Part shown: one piece after another, positions 42,531-52,351 of the stretch
Layout of the letters: each line of letters starts with the position of its first letter
How positions within the stretch are numbered: the first letter of the stretch is position 1
Origin: Billgrantia desiderata
GTDB taxonomy: Bacteria; Pseudomonadota; Gammaproteobacteria; Pseudomonadales; Halomonadaceae
Direction: 5' to 3'
Assembly: GCA_011742915.1 (NCBI GenBank)
Contig: JAAQTN010000016.1
Location: forward strand, 1-64,000
DNA: 64,000 nucleotides
Notes under the pieces: generated by a model
The model's database searches: none
What the model was told of the DNA's origin: nothing
The model's input: the letters and a program-made list of their open reading frames with translations, nothing else
Translations under genes and position numbers: made by a program

Positions 42531-43331
42531 TCAGGTACGGTTGAGGATGACTTCGAGCACGAACTTGCTGCCGAAATAGGCCAGTAGCAGTACGGCGCAG
42601 CCGCCCAGGGTCCAGCGCACGGCGCGCATGCCGCGCCAGCCCAGTACGTGATGGCTGATCAGCAGGATGGCGAAGATCACCCAGGCCGCCAGCGAGAGGA
42701 TGGTCTTGTGGGCCAGGTGCTGGGCGAACATGCTCTCGACGAAGGCGAAGCCGCTGACGATCGACAAGGTCAGCAGTGCCATGCCGGCCCAGATCAGCTC
42801 GAACAGCACCCGCTCCATGGTGGTCAGCGGCGGCAATACCTGCACCACGCCGCGGGTATGGTGGTGGCGCAGGGCATGATTCTGCAGCCCCAGCAGCACC
42901 GCCTGGCAGGCAGCAATGAAGAGTACGCCGAAGGCGAGTGCCGAGCTCATGGCGTGCAGGGCGATCCCCGGGGTCATGCCGCCGGTGCGCTCAGGGCTCG
43001 GCAGGCCCACGGCCAGCAGCAGGGCGATGCCGGAGATGGGAAACAGCCCGACGGCCACGCTCAGCACCGGCTTGGCCAGACTCACGCCGAGCAGCAGGAT
43101 GACCATGATGGCGGTCAGCATCACCGCGCTGGTGGAGAGGCCGGGCATCAGGCCGGGGCTCTGATCGATCAGCTTGAAGGCCACCGGCAGATGAAACAGC
43201 AGACCCAGCAGGCCCAGCACGCGAACCAGGGCCGGGCGCTGCGGCACGCGCCGCAACAGCGTTAGCCCTTGCCAGGAGGCTGCGCCCAGATAAAGGATGA
43301 AGGCCATGAGGGCCAGGGGAAGCGCCTGCAT
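42531..43331 (-). CDS. ypjD: Cytochrome c assembly-like membrane protein YpjD
   Basis: This 266-residue CcsA-domain protein has about eight membrane segments (LMAFILYLGAASW, VMLTAIMVILLLGVSLA, LFPISGIALLLAVGLP, LSSALAFGVLFIAACQAVLLGLQ in part, TILSLAAWVIFAILLISHH) and conserved His residues near the ends (ALHAMSSA, SHHVLGWRG). YpjD members are likely haem-handling proteins of unknown role. Start ATG 43331; it is divergent from ffh. Confidence 0.9.
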   Translation of the reverse strand: MQALPLALMAFILYLGAASWQGLTLLRRVPQRPALVRVLGLLGLLFHLPVAFKLIDQSPGLMPGLSTSAVMLTAIMVILLLGVSLAKPVLSVAVGLFPISGIALLLAVGLPSPERTGGMTPGIALHAMSSALAFGVLFIAACQAVLLGLQNHALRHHHTRGVVQVLPPLTTMERVLFELIWAGMALLTLSIVSGFAFVESMFAQHLAHKTILSLAAWVIFAILLISHHVLGWRGMRAVRWTLGGCAVLLLAYFGSKFVLEVILNRT

Positions 43332-43447
43332 CAGTGTCGTCCGTGCGCCGTCGCCAGCGTCAGTGCCTCTCGGGTGGATGGAGTCTGCCGAGGCCACTAT
43401 ACCCAATCCTCGCTGCGGCGCACAGCCGTGGACGGGGCGCGCATGCA

Positions 43448-43476
43448 TGGAGACTGGCCGCCGCAGCGCGTATAAT
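43448..43476 (+). promoter_or_regulatory. Candidate ffh promoter
   Basis: TGGAGA (43448-43453), 17-base spacer, then a perfect TATAAT (43471-43476), about 140 bases before the ffh start. Confidence 0.65.
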
Positions 43477-43624
43477 GTCGCCCAGACTCTTCAAACCGCT
43501 TTATCAGGGCTGTTTCCTCAGCGTGCGCCAGCGTGTCACCACCTGTGTGACCCCTTGTCGCAGACACCTCCCGAACCCCGTGAGGTATCGCCCCGAGCCG
43601 ACAGCCTGACAGCCGGAGTGGCTT

Positions 43625-45034
43625 ATGTTCCAGAATCTCAGTGAGCGCCTTTCCCAGACGCTCAAGTCCATCAAGGGTCAGGCGCGCCTGACCGAGGACA
43701 ACATCAAGGACACGCTGCGCGAGGTGCGTCGGGCGCTGCTCGAGGCCGACGTCGCCCTGCCGGTGGTCAAGGCCTTCATCGAGCGCGTGCGCGAGCGCGC
43801 CGTGGGCCAGGAGGTATCGAAGAGTCTTTCGCCGGGGCAGCAGTTCGTCAAGATCGTCCAGCAGGAGCTCGAGGCGATCATGGGCGAGGCCAACGAAGGG
43901 CTCTCGCTCAAGGGTTCCCCGGCGGTGGTGCTGATGGCCGGCCTGCAGGGGGCGGGCAAGACCACCTCGGTGGCCAAGCTGGCGCGCTTCCTCAAGGAGC
44001 GTGAGAAGAAGAAGGTGCTGGTGGTTTCCGCCGACGTCTATCGCCCGGCGGCCATCGACCAGCTCGAGACCCTGGCCGGCGAGGTCGGCGTCGACTTCTT
44101 CCCCTCGCGCAGCGACCAGAAGCCGGTCGACATCGCCCAGGCGGCAATCAAGCACGCCAAGATCCAGTTCCACGACGTGCTGCTGGTCGACACCGCCGGT
44201 CGCCTGGCCATCGACGAGGCCATGATGGCCGAGATCGCCGAGCTGCACCGCGCCTGCCAGCCTCAGGAAACCCTGTTCGTGGTCGATGCCATGACCGGTC
44301 AGGATGCCGCCAACACGGCCAAGGCGTTCCACGAGGCGCTGCCGCTGACCGGCGTGATCCTGACCAAGGCCGACGGCGATGCCCGTGGCGGTGCGGCACT
44401 GTCGGTGCGTCACATCACCGGCAAGCCGATCAAGTTCATGGGCGTGGGCGAGAAGATCGACGCCCTGGAGCCCTTCCACCCGGATCGGGTGGCCTCGCGC
44501 ATCCTCGGCATGGGCGACGTACTGTCGCTGATCGAGGAGGCGGAGCGCACGGTCGACAAGAAGAAGGCCGAGCAGCTCGCCAAGAAGGTCAAGAAGGGCG
44601 AGGGCTTCGATCTCGAGGACTTCCGCGACCAGCTCCAGCAGCTCAAGAAGATGGGCGGCATGGGCGGTCTGCTCGGCAAGCTGCCGGGCATGGGGCAGAT
44701 GGCCGAGCTGGCCCAGGGGCCTGGTCCGGAGAAGGAGCTCGGCAAGCTCGAGGCGCTGATCAACTCGATGACGCCCCAGGAGCGGCGCAAGCCCGAGATC
44801 ATCAACGGCTCGCGCAAGCGCCGCATCGCTGCGGGTGCCGGCCTGCAGGTGCCCGACCTCAACCGTCTGCTCAAGCAGCACAAGCAGATGCAGAAGATGA
44901 TGAAGAAGGCGGGCAAGAAGGGCGGCATGCAGAAGATGATGCGCGGCATGTCCGGCATGATGGGCGGCGGCGGCCCGGGTGGCCCCGGCGGTATGGGCGG
45001 CATGGGTGGTCCCGGCGGCTTCCCGTGGCGCTGA
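43625..45034 (+). CDS. ffh: Signal recognition particle protein Ffh
   Basis: This 469-residue GTPase has the N domain (NLSERLSQTLKSIKGQARL), G domain (MAGLQGAGKTTSVAKLA P-loop; VDTAGRLAIDE; LTKADGDARGGAAL) and the methionine-rich M domain (RKRRIAAGAG, HKQMQKMMKKAGKKGG, MRGMSGMMGGG), ending in a Gly/Pro/Met-rich tail. With 4.5S RNA it targets nascent membrane proteins to FtsY. Length is normal (E. coli 453). Confidence 0.98.
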   Translation: MFQNLSERLSQTLKSIKGQARLTEDNIKDTLREVRRALLEADVALPVVKAFIERVRERAVGQEVSKSLSPGQQFVKIVQQELEAIMGEANEGLSLKGSPAVVLMAGLQGAGKTTSVAKLARFLKEREKKKVLVVSADVYRPAAIDQLETLAGEVGVDFFPSRSDQKPVDIAQAAIKHAKIQFHDVLLVDTAGRLAIDEAMMAEIAELHRACQPQETLFVVDAMTGQDAANTAKAFHEALPLTGVILTKADGDARGGAALSVRHITGKPIKFMGVGEKIDALEPFHPDRVASRILGMGDVLSLIEEAERTVDKKKAEQLAKKVKKGEGFDLEDFRDQLQQLKKMGGMGGLLGKLPGMGQMAELAQGPGPEKELGKLEALINSMTPQERRKPEIINGSRKRRIAAGAGLQVPDLNRLLKQHKQMQKMMKKAGKKGGMQKMMRGMSGMMGGGGPGGPGGMGGMGGPGGFPWR

Positions 45035-45096
45035 GCCGCACGGCGGCTGCGCTGGGGGTCGATTCTACGGCTAGTGCTCGGAGGCTCGAAAAAGGG

Positions 45097-45125
45097 TTTC
45101 AAAGCGGGGCTGATTTCCGTAGAAT
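45097..45125 (+). promoter_or_regulatory. rpsP operon promoter
   Basis: TTTCAA (45097-45102), 17-base spacer and TAGAAT (45120-45125) stand about 200 bases upstream of rpsP and after the ffh stop. Confidence 0.65.
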
Positions 45126-45209
45126 GCTGCGTCTTCATGGCAGGACCGTGGCTATGCCCGGCTGCACGCTTGTAACGAAGCATTTGCCAAGAAAGTGACC
45201 GAATGACGC

Positions 45210-45235
45210 GAAAGCGGGTCCACGGGCCCGCTTTC
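45210..45235 (+). terminator. Hairpin in the ffh-rpsP gap
   Basis: GAAAGCGGG (45210-45218) pairs with CCCGCTTTC (45227-45235). It could end ffh read-through or act as an attenuator in the rpsP leader, since it lies downstream of the candidate rpsP promoter. Confidence 0.5.
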
Positions 45236-45321
45236 CTGGCAGAAGCCGAGTACCCTGGCCGTTCGCCGGGGCCGGCGCATCGGTATTTAAACGTAACCTC
45301 AACCGAAGGATAGTCAACGCC

Positions 45322-45570
45322 ATGGTTACCATTCGTCTGGCACGTGGTGGCGCCAAGAAGCGTCCCTTCTACCACCTGACCGTGACCGATTCACGCAACT
45401 CCCGCGACGGCCGTTTCATCGAGCGTCTGGGCTTCTTCAACCCGATCGCTCGCGGTCAGGAAGAGCGTCTGCGCGTCGATCTGGATCGCGTCGCTCACTG
45501 GCAGGGCCAGGGCGCACAGATGTCCGACCGCGTGGCCGAGCTGGTCAAGGAAGCCCGCAAGCAGGCCTGA
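45322..45570 (+). CDS. rpsP: 30S ribosomal protein S16
   Basis: This 82-residue protein reads [20 protein letters not shown], then [20 protein letters not shown] and [20 protein letters not shown], the full S16 sequence pattern. First gene of rpsP-rimM-trmD-rplS. Confidence 0.98.
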   Translation: MVTIRLARGGAKKRPFYHLTVTDSRNSRDGRFIERLGFFNPIARGQEERLRVDLDRVAHWQGQGAQMSDRVAELVKEARKQA

Positions 45571-45592
45571 GCCTGTGCAGTTCGGTGACGTC

Positions 45593-46150
45593 ATGAGCGA
45601 GCAGGCCGCACGCAGCGAACGCGACGACCATGTGGTGCTGGGCAAGTTGACCAGCCCCTACGGCGTCAAGGGTTGGCTCAAGGTCTACTCCCATACCGGT
45701 CCGATGGACGGCATTCTCGAGTATCCCGAGTGGGTGCTGCGTCAGGACGATACCCTGAGCCGTCATCGCCTGCTGCAGGGACGGCGTCACGGCAAGGGCC
45801 TGGTGGCCCTGCTGGAAGGCGTCGATTCGCGCGAGGCCGCCGAGCGTGTGGCCGGCGCCGAGATCCTGCTGCCCAAGGCGGAGCTGCCCGAACTCGGCGG
45901 CGACGAATACTACTGGCACCAGCTCGAAGGGCTCACGGTCGTGACCCGTGAGGGCATGGTGCTGGGGCGTGTCGCCTACCTGTTCGAAACCGGCGCCAAC
46001 GACGTGCTGGTGGTCAAGGGCGACCCACAGGGGGAGCCGCCGGCCATCGACGATCGCGAGCGTCTGCTGCCGTTCCTGCCCGACGAGGTGATCGTCGCGG
46101 TGGACCTGGCGGGCGGCAGCATGACCGTCGACTGGGATCCGGAGTTTTGA
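45593..46150 (+). CDS. rimM: Ribosome maturation factor RimM
   Basis: This 185-residue protein has an N-terminal RimM domain ([20 protein letters not shown]) and a C-terminal PRC barrel ([48 protein letters not shown]). It assists maturation of the 30S head around S19. ATG 45593 is preferred; a GTG at 45575 would add six residues. Confidence 0.96.
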   Translation: MSEQAARSERDDHVVLGKLTSPYGVKGWLKVYSHTGPMDGILEYPEWVLRQDDTLSRHRLLQGRRHGKGLVALLEGVDSREAAERVAGAEILLPKAELPELGGDEYYWHQLEGLTVVTREGMVLGRVAYLFETGANDVLVVKGDPQGEPPAIDDRERLLPFLPDEVIVAVDLAGGSMTVDWDPEF

Positions 46151-46977
46151 GTCTCGAGACAGAGGCCGGGGCGAGCGCAGCGCCGGACATGTGGGTCGGC
46201 GTGGTGTCGCTGTTTCCCGAGATGTTCGAAGCCATCACCCGGCACGGCGTCACCGGAAGAGCGGTCAGTCAGGGGCGTGTGGCACTGGAGTTCTGGAACC
46301 CGCGCGACTACGCCACCGACAGGCATCGCACTGTGGACGACCGGCCCTATGGCGGCGGCCCCGGCATGCTGATGAAAGTCGACACCCTGCGCGCGGCCAT
46401 CCACGCCGCACGCCAGCGGGCGAGCGAGGCCACCGGCCAGCGGCCCAGGGTCATCTACCTGTCGCCCCAGGGGCGCAGGCTCGACCAGCAGGGTGCGCGC
46501 GAGCTGGCCTGCGGCCCCCCCCTGGTGGTGGTGGCCGGGCGCTACGAAGGTATCGATGAGCGCATCGTGGAGAGCGACATCGATGAAGAGTGGTCGATCG
46601 GCGACTATGTGCTCAGCGGCGGCGAGCTGCCGGCCATGGTACTGATCGACGCCGCGGCAAGACTGGTTCCCGGCGTGCTGGGACATCAGGACTCCGCGGT
46701 CGAGGACTCCTTCAATCAGGGGCTGCTGGACTGTCCGCACTACACGCGTCCCGAAGAGATCGACGGACGACGGGTACCGGAAGTGCTGCTCAGTGGCCAC
46801 CATGGCGAGATTCGTCGCTGGCGGCTCAAGCAGTCGCTGGGGCGGACCTGGCTGAGGCGCCCCGACCTGCTGGAAGGCAGGTCGCTGAGCGCCGAGCAGC
46901 AGAAGCTGCTCGAGGAGTTCATCGAAGAATACGCCCTGTCGAATGGCAGGGCGGAGGTGCAGGACGCAAGACGCTGA
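46147..46977 (+). CDS. trmD: tRNA (guanine-N1)-methyltransferase TrmD
   Basis: This 276-residue SPOUT methyltransferase has [30 protein letters not shown], the knot region [14 protein letters not shown] and [12 protein letters not shown], and [16 protein letters not shown]. It makes m1G37 in tRNAs and prevents frameshifting. The frame begins with a TTG that overlaps the rimM stop (TTGA); a start at ATG 46189 would give the usual MW N-terminus and is equally possible. Confidence 0.96.
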   Translation: MSLETEAGASAAPDMWVGVVSLFPEMFEAITRHGVTGRAVSQGRVALEFWNPRDYATDRHRTVDDRPYGGGPGMLMKVDTLRAAIHAARQRASEATGQRPRVIYLSPQGRRLDQQGARELACGPPLVVVAGRYEGIDERIVESDIDEEWSIGDYVLSGGELPAMVLIDAAARLVPGVLGHQDSAVEDSFNQGLLDCPHYTRPEEIDGRRVPEVLLSGHHGEIRRWRLKQSLGRTWLRRPDLLEGRSLSAEQQKLLEEFIEEYALSNGRAEVQDARR

Positions 46978-47112
46978 GCCCTGGAGGCCAGGCATCGCGG
47001 ACCTGCGTCACCCATCATCTCCCGCGCTCTCGAGCCAGGCTCGGGCGCCGGGATCACGCGCCGCCGTCGACCTTGTAAGGAGCGGCGGCGCCGAATACGA
47101 GGAGTCATTGTC

Positions 47113-47469
47113 ATGAGCAGCAAGAACAAGGTGATCCAGGCGCTCGAAGCCGAGCAGATGAGCAAGCAGGTGCCGGATTTCGCCCCGGGTGACACCGTCG
47201 TCGTGCAGGTCAAGGTCAAGGAAGGCAACCGCGAGCGTCTGCAGGCCTTCGAAGGCGTGGTGATCGGCAAGCGCAACCGCGGCCTGAACTCCGCCTTCAC
47301 CGTGCGCAAGATCTCCCACGGTGTCGGCGTCGAGCGTACCTTCCAGACCTACAGCCCGCTGGTCGACTCCGTCGAGGTCAAGCGTCGCGGCGACGTGCGC
47401 CAGGCCAAGCTGTACTACCTGCGCGAGCGCAGCGGCAAGTCTGCCCGTATCAAGGAAAAGCTGTCGTAA
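47113..47469 (+). CDS. rplS: 50S ribosomal protein L19
   Basis: This 118-residue protein contains [60 protein letters not shown] and [20 protein letters not shown], the complete L19 pattern. It ends the translation operon, with a hairpin terminator 58 bases later. Confidence 0.98.
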   Translation: MSSKNKVIQALEAEQMSKQVPDFAPGDTVVVQVKVKEGNRERLQAFEGVVIGKRNRGLNSAFTVRKISHGVGVERTFQTYSPLVDSVEVKRRGDVRQAKLYYLRERSGKSARIKEKLS

Positions 47470-47526
47470 CGAAAGCGTGTGCGGGTCGTGCCCGAGTCCG
47501 GCCCGCTCGTGGTTTCGTTGTGCCGC

Positions 47527-47559
47527 AAGCCCCGCCACCGCTCACGCGGGGCGGGGCTT
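47527..47559 (+). terminator. Terminator after rplS
   Basis: AAGCCCCGCC (47527-47536) pairs with GGCGGGGCTT (47550-47559); the following TTCGTCATTTC is only moderately T-rich. Confidence 0.7.
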
Positions 47560-47635
47560 CGTCATTTCAGGCCGTGCCTGCGCATGGGGCTCAGGCCCGT
47601 GCATGGGTGCCGGCTCTGCGTATGGAGAGTAGGGC

Positions 47636-48538
47636 ATGCCCCCTGACGCCCGATCCTTGGTGCTGATCGAGTCCTTCCTCGATGCCCTGTGGCTCGAGCG
47701 TGGGGCCAGCGAGCACACGCTCTCGGCCTATCGTCGCGACCTCGAGGCCTGGGCGGCGCGGTTGGCCGAGTTGGGCGGCGACCTGCTGGCACCGGACCAG
47801 GCGCTGTTACCCGCCTGGCTCGACGAGCGGCGGGCCGCCGGCTACCAGCTGCGCAGCAATGCCCGGCTGCTCTCCAGCCTGCGTGGCTTCTATCGCTGGG
47901 CCCTGGCCGAGGGGCGCATCGAGCGCGATCCGCTGGCCGAGGTGCGTTTGCCGCGGGTGCGGCCCAACCTGCCCGATACCCTCGACGAGGACGAGGTGGA
48001 GCGTTTGCTGGCGGCGCCGGACCTGGCCACCGATCTCGGTCTGCGCGACCGCGCCATGCTCGAGGTGCTGTATGGCTGCGGCCTGCGGGTATCGGAGCTG
48101 GTGGGGCTCAGCGTGGATGCCGTCAACCTGCGTCAGGGCGTGGTGCGGGTGCGCGGCAAGGGCGACAAGGATCGGCTGGTCCCGTTGGGGGAGGAGGCCG
48201 TACACTGGCTGACACGCTACATGCGCAGTGCCCGAGGGGCGCTGATGAGCGACGCGACACGCCCCGCGCTTTTCCCCGGACGTGGCGACAACTGCATGAC
48301 GCGCCAGACCTTCTGGCATCGGATCAAGGCCCATGCGCGCACCGCGGGAATCACGCGGCCGCTGTCGCCGCATACGTTGCGGCATGCGTTTGCCACGCAT
48401 CTATTGAATCATGGAGCCAATCTGCGTGTCGTACAGCTGCTGCTCGGTCACAGCGATCTGTCGACCACGCAGATTTACACCCACGTTGCGCAGGCGCGAC
48501 TCGAAGCCCTGCACGCCGACCATCATCCTCGAGGCTGA
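47636..48538 (+). CDS. xerD: Site-specific tyrosine recombinase XerD
   Basis: This 300-residue recombinase has an N-terminal SAM-like domain (ERGASEHTLSAYRRDLEAW) and a catalytic domain with Arg151 (YGCGLRVSELVGL), Lys in RGKGDKDR, SPHTLRHAFATHLL (His and Arg), LLGHSDLSTTQIYTHV and the nucleophile Tyr281. Context xerD-dsbC confirms D rather than C. It resolves chromosome dimers at dif with XerC and FtsK. Confidence 0.97.
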   Translation: MPPDARSLVLIESFLDALWLERGASEHTLSAYRRDLEAWAARLAELGGDLLAPDQALLPAWLDERRAAGYQLRSNARLLSSLRGFYRWALAEGRIERDPLAEVRLPRVRPNLPDTLDEDEVERLLAAPDLATDLGLRDRAMLEVLYGCGLRVSELVGLSVDAVNLRQGVVRVRGKGDKDRLVPLGEEAVHWLTRYMRSARGALMSDATRPALFPGRGDNCMTRQTFWHRIKAHARTAGITRPLSPHTLRHAFATHLLNHGANLRVVQLLLGHSDLSTTQIYTHVAQARLEALHADHHPRG

Positions 48539-48541
48539 ATC

Positions 48542-49297
48542 ATGATCGCGTTAACCCATCGTCTAGCCGGCTCCCTGTTCGCCCTGGCCGTTCCCCTGGC
48601 GTCGCTGCTGCTGCCTGCCGCTGCCTGGGCCGGTGCCGCCGAGCGACTGGCCGAGCGGCTGGAAGTCAACGGCCAGCCCATGCCGGTCGCCAGCGTGCAC
48701 GAGACCCCGGTGCCGGGCTTCTACCTGGTACGCCTGGAGACCGGCGAGGCCTTCTACAGCGATGCCGAAGGCAAGTACTTCCTGGTCGGCGACCTTTACG
48801 AGAACGGCCAGGGTGGGCTGACCAATCTCACCGAGCAGTCGCGCAACGTCGAGCGGGCCGAGCAGCTTGCCAACGTGCCGGAGAGCGAGCGCGTCGTATT
48901 CCGTGGCACGGCAGAGAAGCGGGCCGAGATCTTCGTCTTCACCGATACCACCTGCCCCTACTGCCGTCAGTTCCATGAAGAGGTGCCGACCCTCAACGAG
49001 ATGGGCATCGAGGTGCACTACCTGGCCTTTCCCCGTGCCGGCATGAACTCCCAGGGCGCGCGGATTCTCGAGCAGATCTGGTGCGACGGCAATCCGACCG
49101 AGGCGATGAACGCGGGCAAGCGACAGGAAACGCTGTCGGGCGGCACCGACTGCGACAATCCGGTCGAGGCACAGTATCATCTGGGCATGACCGTGGGCGT
49201 GCAGGGAACACCGGCCATCGTGCTGCCCGATGGGCGGTTGGTACCGGGCTACGTGCCCGCCGAGCGCCTGGCCGACATGCTCGGCCTGGCGGAATGA
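48542..49297 (+). CDS. dsbC: Thiol:disulfide isomerase DsbC
   Basis: This 251-residue periplasmic protein has a signal peptide (about residues 1-30, ending AWA), an N-terminal dimerisation domain (PVPGFYLVRLETGEAFYSDA) and a thioredoxin-fold domain with the active site Cys138-Pro-Tyr-Cys141 (DTTCPYCRQFHEE) and the cis-Pro loop GVQGTPAIVLPDG. A second pair, WCDG and TDCDN, matches the structural disulfide. It starts three bases after xerD. Reduced in turn by DsbD. Confidence 0.95.
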   Translation: MIALTHRLAGSLFALAVPLASLLLPAAAWAGAAERLAERLEVNGQPMPVASVHETPVPGFYLVRLETGEAFYSDAEGKYFLVGDLYENGQGGLTNLTEQSRNVERAEQLANVPESERVVFRGTAEKRAEIFVFTDTTCPYCRQFHEEVPTLNEMGIEVHYLAFPRAGMNSQGARILEQIWCDGNPTEAMNAGKRQETLSGGTDCDNPVEAQYHLGMTVGVQGTPAIVLPDGRLVPGYVPAERLADMLGLAE

Positions 49298-49362
49298 GGG
49301 CAGACCGAGAGCTGCCGAGTGCATGAACGCTGGACATTGACACCATCATGGGGAGCAGGACA

Positions 49363-50679
49363 TTGAAACCGGTGAGAGTGGGAATCTGTGGTTTGGGTAC
49401 CGTCGGTGGCGGCACCTTCAACGTGCTGACGCGCAACGCCGACGAGATTGCGCGGCGTGCCGGCCGCCCGATCGTGATCGAGCAGGTGGCGCTGCGCAGC
49501 ACCAACCCTGAGTGCGACCTCACCGGGATCAAGACCACCAACGACGTCTTCGAGGTGGCCCGCAACCCGGACATCGACGTGCTGGTCGAGGTGTTGGGGG
49601 GCTATGACGTGCCCCGCGAGCTGGTGCTCACCGCCATCGCCAACGGCAAGCACGTGGTCACCGCCAACAAGGCGCTGATCGCCGTGCACGGCAACGAGAT
49701 CTTCCAGGCCGCCCACGAGCAGGGCGTGATCGTCGCCTTCGAGGCTGCGGTGGCCGGCGGCATCCCGGTGATCAAGTCGCTGCGCGAAGGCCTCGGTGCC
49801 AACCGCATCGAGTGGGTGGCGGGCATCATCAACGGCACCGGCAACTACATCCTGACGCACATGCGCAGCGAAGGGCGCGCCTTCGAGGACGTGCTCGCCG
49901 AGGCCCAGGCGCTGGGTTACGCCGAGGCCGACCCCACCTTCGACGTCGAAGGCATCGACGCTGCCCACAAGCTGACCATCCTCGCATCGATCGCCTATGG
50001 CGTGCCGCTGCAGTTCGAGAAGGCCTACACCGAGGGAATCTCACGGGTGACGTTCGATGACGTGGAACAGGCCGACAACCTGGGCTACGTGATCAAGCAC
50101 CTGGGCATCTCCAAGCGCACCGAGCATGGGCTCGAGCTGCGCGTGCATCCGACCCTGATCCCCAAGGAGCGCCTGCTGGCCAATGTGCACGGGGTCAAGA
50201 ACGCCATTGCGATCATGGGCGATGCCGTGGGACCGACCCTCTACTACGGTGCCGGCGCCGGCTCCGAACCCACGGCCTCGGCGGTGGTGGCCGACCTGCT
50301 CGACGTGGCCCGCGACATCGCCACCGATCATCACTATCGCGTGCCCTACCTGGCCTTCAGCGGCATCGGCGACGACGACGGCGGCATGCCGATCCTGCCC
50401 ATGGAGGACATCGTCACCGCCTACTATCTGCGCCTGCTGGCGGTGGACCGCCCCGGCGTGCTGGCGCGGGTGGCGACCATTCTCTCCGAGCAGGGCATCT
50501 CCATCGAGGCGCTGGTGCAGAAGGAAGCCACCGAAGGCGAACTGGTGCCGATCATCCTGCTGACCCACAGGTGCCGCGAGAAGCACATGAACGAGGCGAT
50601 CCGCCAGATCGAGTCGATGGCCGACATCGCCGGGCCGGTCACGCGGATCCGCGTCGAGTCGCTGGACGAGCAGGAGTAA
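49363..50679 (+). CDS. hom: Homoserine dehydrogenase
   Basis: This 438-residue enzyme has an NAD(P)-binding domain (VRVGICGLGTVGGGTFNVL), the catalytic domain (GKHVVTANKALIAVHG; VAGGIPVIKSLREGL; GIINGTGNYILTHM; EADPTFDVEGIDAAHKL) and a C-terminal ACT domain (DRPGVLARVATILSEQGIS) for threonine feedback. I choose TTG 49363, since GGAGCAGGA precedes it at good distance and the protein then starts at the Rossmann strand; ATG 49348 lacks a ribosome site. Next to thrC, as in pseudomonads. Confidence 0.96.
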   Translation: MKPVRVGICGLGTVGGGTFNVLTRNADEIARRAGRPIVIEQVALRSTNPECDLTGIKTTNDVFEVARNPDIDVLVEVLGGYDVPRELVLTAIANGKHVVTANKALIAVHGNEIFQAAHEQGVIVAFEAAVAGGIPVIKSLREGLGANRIEWVAGIINGTGNYILTHMRSEGRAFEDVLAEAQALGYAEADPTFDVEGIDAAHKLTILASIAYGVPLQFEKAYTEGISRVTFDDVEQADNLGYVIKHLGISKRTEHGLELRVHPTLIPKERLLANVHGVKNAIAIMGDAVGPTLYYGAGAGSEPTASAVVADLLDVARDIATDHHYRVPYLAFSGIGDDDGGMPILPMEDIVTAYYLRLLAVDRPGVLARVATILSEQGISIEALVQKEATEGELVPIILLTHRCREKHMNEAIRQIESMADIAGPVTRIRVESLDEQE

Positions 50680-50683
50680 GGGC

Positions 50684-52072
50684 ATGCGCTACATCAGTAC
50701 CCGTGGGCAGGCGCCTGCGCTCTCTTTCGAAGAGGTCGTGCTGACCGGCATGGCCAGCGACGGCGGCCTCTACGTGCCGGAAACCATTCCGCAGCTCTCC
50801 CGTGAGGAGCTCGCCGGCATGGCCGGACTCTCCTATGCCGAGGTCGCCTTCCGCGTGATGCGGCCGTTCGTCAACGGCGAGATCGACGACGAGACCTTCC
50901 GCGGCATCGTGCGCGACGCCTACGCCACCTTCAGTCACGACGCCGTGGTGCCGCTCAACCAGCTCGACGCCAACCACTTCCTGCTGGAGCTGTTCCACGG
51001 CCCGACGCTGGCCTTCAAGGACGTTGCCCTGCAGCTGCTGGGCCGTATCCTCGATCACTTCCTGGCCAAGCGCGGCGAGCGCGCGGTGATCATGGGCGCC
51101 ACCTCCGGCGACACCGGTTCGGCGGCCATCGAAGGCTGTCGCCACTGCGACAACCTCGACATCTTCATCCTGCACCCGCACAACCGGGTCTCCGAGGTGC
51201 AGCGTCGGCAGATGACCTCGGTGCTGGCCGACAACGTCTTCAACATCGCCATCGAAGGCAACTTCGACGACGCCCAGGCGATGGTCAAGGCCAGCTTCGC
51301 CGACCAGGGCTTCCTCGGCGGCACCCGCCTGGTGGCGGTGAACTCGATCAACTGGGCGCGCATCATGGCCCAGATCGTCTACTACGTGGCCGCCGGCGTA
51401 GCGCTGGGTGCGCCACACCGGCTGGTCAGTTTCTGCGTGCCTTCGGCCAACTTCGGCAACGTCTTCGCCGGCTACATGGCCTACCGCATGGGGCTGCCGG
51501 TCAAGCAGTTCATCATCGCCACCAATGCCAACGACATTCTGCACCGCACCATCGCCGACAACGACTTCTCCAAGCAGGAGCTCAAGGCGACCCTGGCGCC
51601 CTCCATGGACATCGTTGTGTCGTCCAACTTCGAGCGCCTGCTGTTCGAGGCCTACGAGCGTGACGGCGCTGCCGTGGCTGCGCTGCTCGGGCGCTTCCAG
51701 TCCGAGCCGACGGCGCTGGCCGAGGCGCCGCTGGAGCGGCTGCGGGCGCTGTTCGCCAGCCATAGCGTCGACGATGCCACCATCCTCGAGGTGATCCGCG
51801 AGGCGCACCACCGTACCAAGGAGGTGCTCGACCCACACACGGCTACCGGTTATCGCGCCGCCGAGCGCGCCCGGGCCGATGCCGCCACACCGATGATCAC
51901 CCTGGCCACGGCCCACCCGGCCAAGTTCGCCGAGGCGGTGGTCAAGGCGGGCTTCCCCGGTGTGCCGCTACCGCCGCACATGGACGACCTGCTGGAGCGC
52001 GAGGAGCGTTACGCCGTGCTGCCGGCGGAGCTGGCTAAGGTGCAGGCGTTCGTGGCCGAGAACCGGCGGTAA
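50684..52072 (+). CDS. thrC: Threonine synthase
   Basis: This 462-residue PLP enzyme begins MRYISTRGQAPALSFEEVVL, has the PLP lysine in PTLAFKDVALQLL, the phosphate-binding IMGATSGDTGSAAIEG, and QMTSVLADNVFNIAIEGNFDD. It converts O-phosphohomoserine to threonine and belongs to the longer, bacterial/fungal class. Four bases separate it from hom, behind GAGGAG. Confidence 0.97.
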   Translation: MRYISTRGQAPALSFEEVVLTGMASDGGLYVPETIPQLSREELAGMAGLSYAEVAFRVMRPFVNGEIDDETFRGIVRDAYATFSHDAVVPLNQLDANHFLLELFHGPTLAFKDVALQLLGRILDHFLAKRGERAVIMGATSGDTGSAAIEGCRHCDNLDIFILHPHNRVSEVQRRQMTSVLADNVFNIAIEGNFDDAQAMVKASFADQGFLGGTRLVAVNSINWARIMAQIVYYVAAGVALGAPHRLVSFCVPSANFGNVFAGYMAYRMGLPVKQFIIATNANDILHRTIADNDFSKQELKATLAPSMDIVVSSNFERLLFEAYERDGAAVAALLGRFQSEPTALAEAPLERLRALFASHSVDDATILEVIREAHHRTKEVLDPHTATGYRAAERARADAATPMITLATAHPAKFAEAVVKAGFPGVPLPPHMDDLLEREERYAVLPAELAKVQAFVAENRR

Positions 52073-52205
52073 ACACCTTCGTTGACCGTCGCTGGCCGGC
52101 TCGGAGCCGTGCCGGCGACAGGTCTTCGAGGAGGCGCTGTGAACCCATCCCTGGGCGCTATATTTGCCATCCATGGCAAATAACCTCCTCTACGACCTGT
52201 CTCCG

Positions 52206-52294
52206 GCGCTCCTCGCATCGAGGCTAGCCCGAGCGGTGGTCAGTGTCGGCGAAGATAGTCCCTGCGCCCCTCGCATCGGGACCAGCCCGAGAGG
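52206..52294. repeat. Pair of imperfect 31-bp direct repeats
   Basis: Bases 52206-52236 and 52264-52294 agree at 26 of 31 positions (CCTCGCATCG is shared exactly) and start 58 bases apart, in the 279-base gap between thrC and recJ. Each has a partial GAGG/CCCGAG dyad. Nothing else is seen in this gap. Confidence 0.55.
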
Positions 52295-52351
52295 CCGCGC
52301 AGAGATGCCCATGAGCCGGCCGCAAAACCCGTCATGCAACAGGAGCCACGC

